A stretch of DNA of 7,317 nt from Verrucomicrobiota bacterium (lineage in GTDB: Bacteria > Verrucomicrobiota > Verrucomicrobiia > Opitutales > Opitutaceae). A program made the translations under genes and the position numbers. This document shows positions 6,619 through 7,317 of this stretch, piece after piece. The notes beneath the pieces are model-generated. The model was not told the origin of the DNA. It did not search any database and saw only the letters and a list, made by a program, of their open reading frames with translations. How positions within the stretch are numbered: position 1 is the stretch's first letter; each line of letters starts with the position of its first letter. The stretch spans positions 1-7,317 of the forward strand of contig RFJS01000151.1 in assembly GCA_003694825.1 (NCBI GenBank), given 5' to 3'.

Positions 6619-7317
6619 TCAGGAAGCGGGTGTAGACACGGCGTGTTTTTCGACGTGGTCAGCCAGTCTCGCTCTCAACTCGTCGAGCACGCCGCTGTTT
6701 TCCGGGTCACTCGCGATGTTGCGCGTCTCCAGCGGATCGGCGGCGAGATCGTAAAGCTCCTCGAATCCGTCCACGTAATCCACGTAACGCCAGCGGTCGG
6801 TCCGGATGCTGCGGGTGTGGTCTCCAGGAACATTGTAGGGACGGGTGTATTTGAGCGGGTGGGGGGCGGGGTCTTTTTGTGCGGCTTCCCAGGCGGCCCG
6901 GAAGGATCGAAAATCCGGATACGGATTGCGTGCCCCCGGCGGGCACACGGTGGCGAAGATGGCCTCCTTGTGAGTCTCTGTCTCTCCTTCAAGAAGCGGA
7001 CGCAGGGAGGTGCCGTGCAGGGGCTCGTTCGTCGCGACGCCGGCATAGTCGAGCAGCGTGGGGAAGAGATCGACGTGCTCGGTCAGGGCATGGACCTGCC
7101 GTCCGGCCTGTCGTTTGCCGGGCAGGCGAACGCAGAAGGGGACGTGGAGCAGATCCTCGATGTGAACGAGGTCTTTTTTGACCATCCCGTGGTTGCCGTT
7201 GAAATCGCCATGATCCGAGGTGAAAATGATCAGGGTGTCTTCCGCATCCGCCCTGCCTTCAAGGGCTTCGAGAATGCGGCCGATTTGTTCGTCCACGTAG
7301 GCAATCATCGCGTTGTA
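6619..7317 (-). CDS. Second S1-family sulfatase, N-terminal part beyond the window
   Basis: The minus-strand frame enters at the right edge (YNAMIAYVDEQIGRIL, from 7317) and runs 232 residues to a stop at 6619. The internal Met at 7308 is not the true start, since the conserved segment begins before it. This is the C-terminal half of a sulfatase. FTSDHGD with GNHGMVKKD (about 7221-7171) supplies metal and sulfate ligands; HVPFCVRLPG and EHVDLFPTLLDYAG follow, and the end has the usual DRWRYVDY and EELYDLAADPLETRNIA region. The formylglycine site and any signal peptide lie outside the window. Its Asp-His metal pair and GNHG motif differ from the Asp-Asn and YEGG pattern of the sulfatase at 1798-3288, so the two are not recent duplicates and probably act on different sulfate esters. 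It converges with the isocitrate dehydrogenase gene. No minus-strand terminator is evident in the 28 bp before the plus-strand one. Confidence 0.92.
   Translation of the reverse strand, partial: YNAMIAYVDEQIGRILEALEGRADAEDTLIIFTSDHGDFNGNHGMVKKDLVHIEDLLHVPFCVRLPGKRQAGRQVHALTEHVDLFPTLLDYAGVATNEPLHGTSLRPLLEGETETHKEAIFATVCPPGARNPYPDFRSFRAAWEAAQKDPAPHPLKYTRPYNVPGDHTRSIRTDRWRYVDYVDGFEELYDLAADPLETRNIASDPENSGVLDELRARLADHVEKHAVSTPAS

Overview
The window is GC-rich bacterial chromosomal DNA. It carries two sulfatases, a GH94 sugar phosphorylase, a LacI-type regulator and a Thermus-type isocitrate dehydrogenase. Sulfatase abundance, LacI regulators with a 'YRPDP' hinge, and starts without clear Shine-Dalgarno sequences fit a polysaccharide-degrading member of the Verrucomicrobiota (Opitutaceae-like). 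That placement is inference from gene content; no phylogenetic marker was tested.

Left part (1-4465): a small sugar-catabolism locus. On the minus strand, an S1-family sulfatase (1798-3288) is followed by a GH94 phosphorylase (1-1682), whose C-terminal third lies beyond the left edge. A LacI-family regulator (3425-4465, plus) diverges from the sulfatase. The perfect palindrome TGCAACCGGTTGCA sits in the divergent region, and a 12-of-14 match sits in the 115-bp gap before the GH94 gene. The two sites lie 46 and 50 bp upstream of their respective minus-strand start codons. The simplest reading is that the regulator controls itself, the sulfatase and the phosphorylase: the exported sulfatase would desulfate a glycan, and the cytoplasmic phosphorylase would split a resulting beta-linked disaccharide with phosphate.

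Middle (4466-5032): a 567-bp stretch with no convincing gene. It contains two small hairpins, an AT-rich island with a T8 run that is a likely promoter area, and a leader of about 110 nt with nested inverted repeats just ahead of the next gene.

Right part (5033-7317): a complete isocitrate dehydrogenase of about 500 residues with the extra C-terminal domain of the Thermus-type enzyme, but with an Asp-Ile cofactor motif that predicts NAD rather than NADP use. It ends in a clear rho-independent terminator. A second, different sulfatase converges on it from the right and is cut by the window edge. Many long open frames opposite the real genes are GC-driven shadows and were left out.
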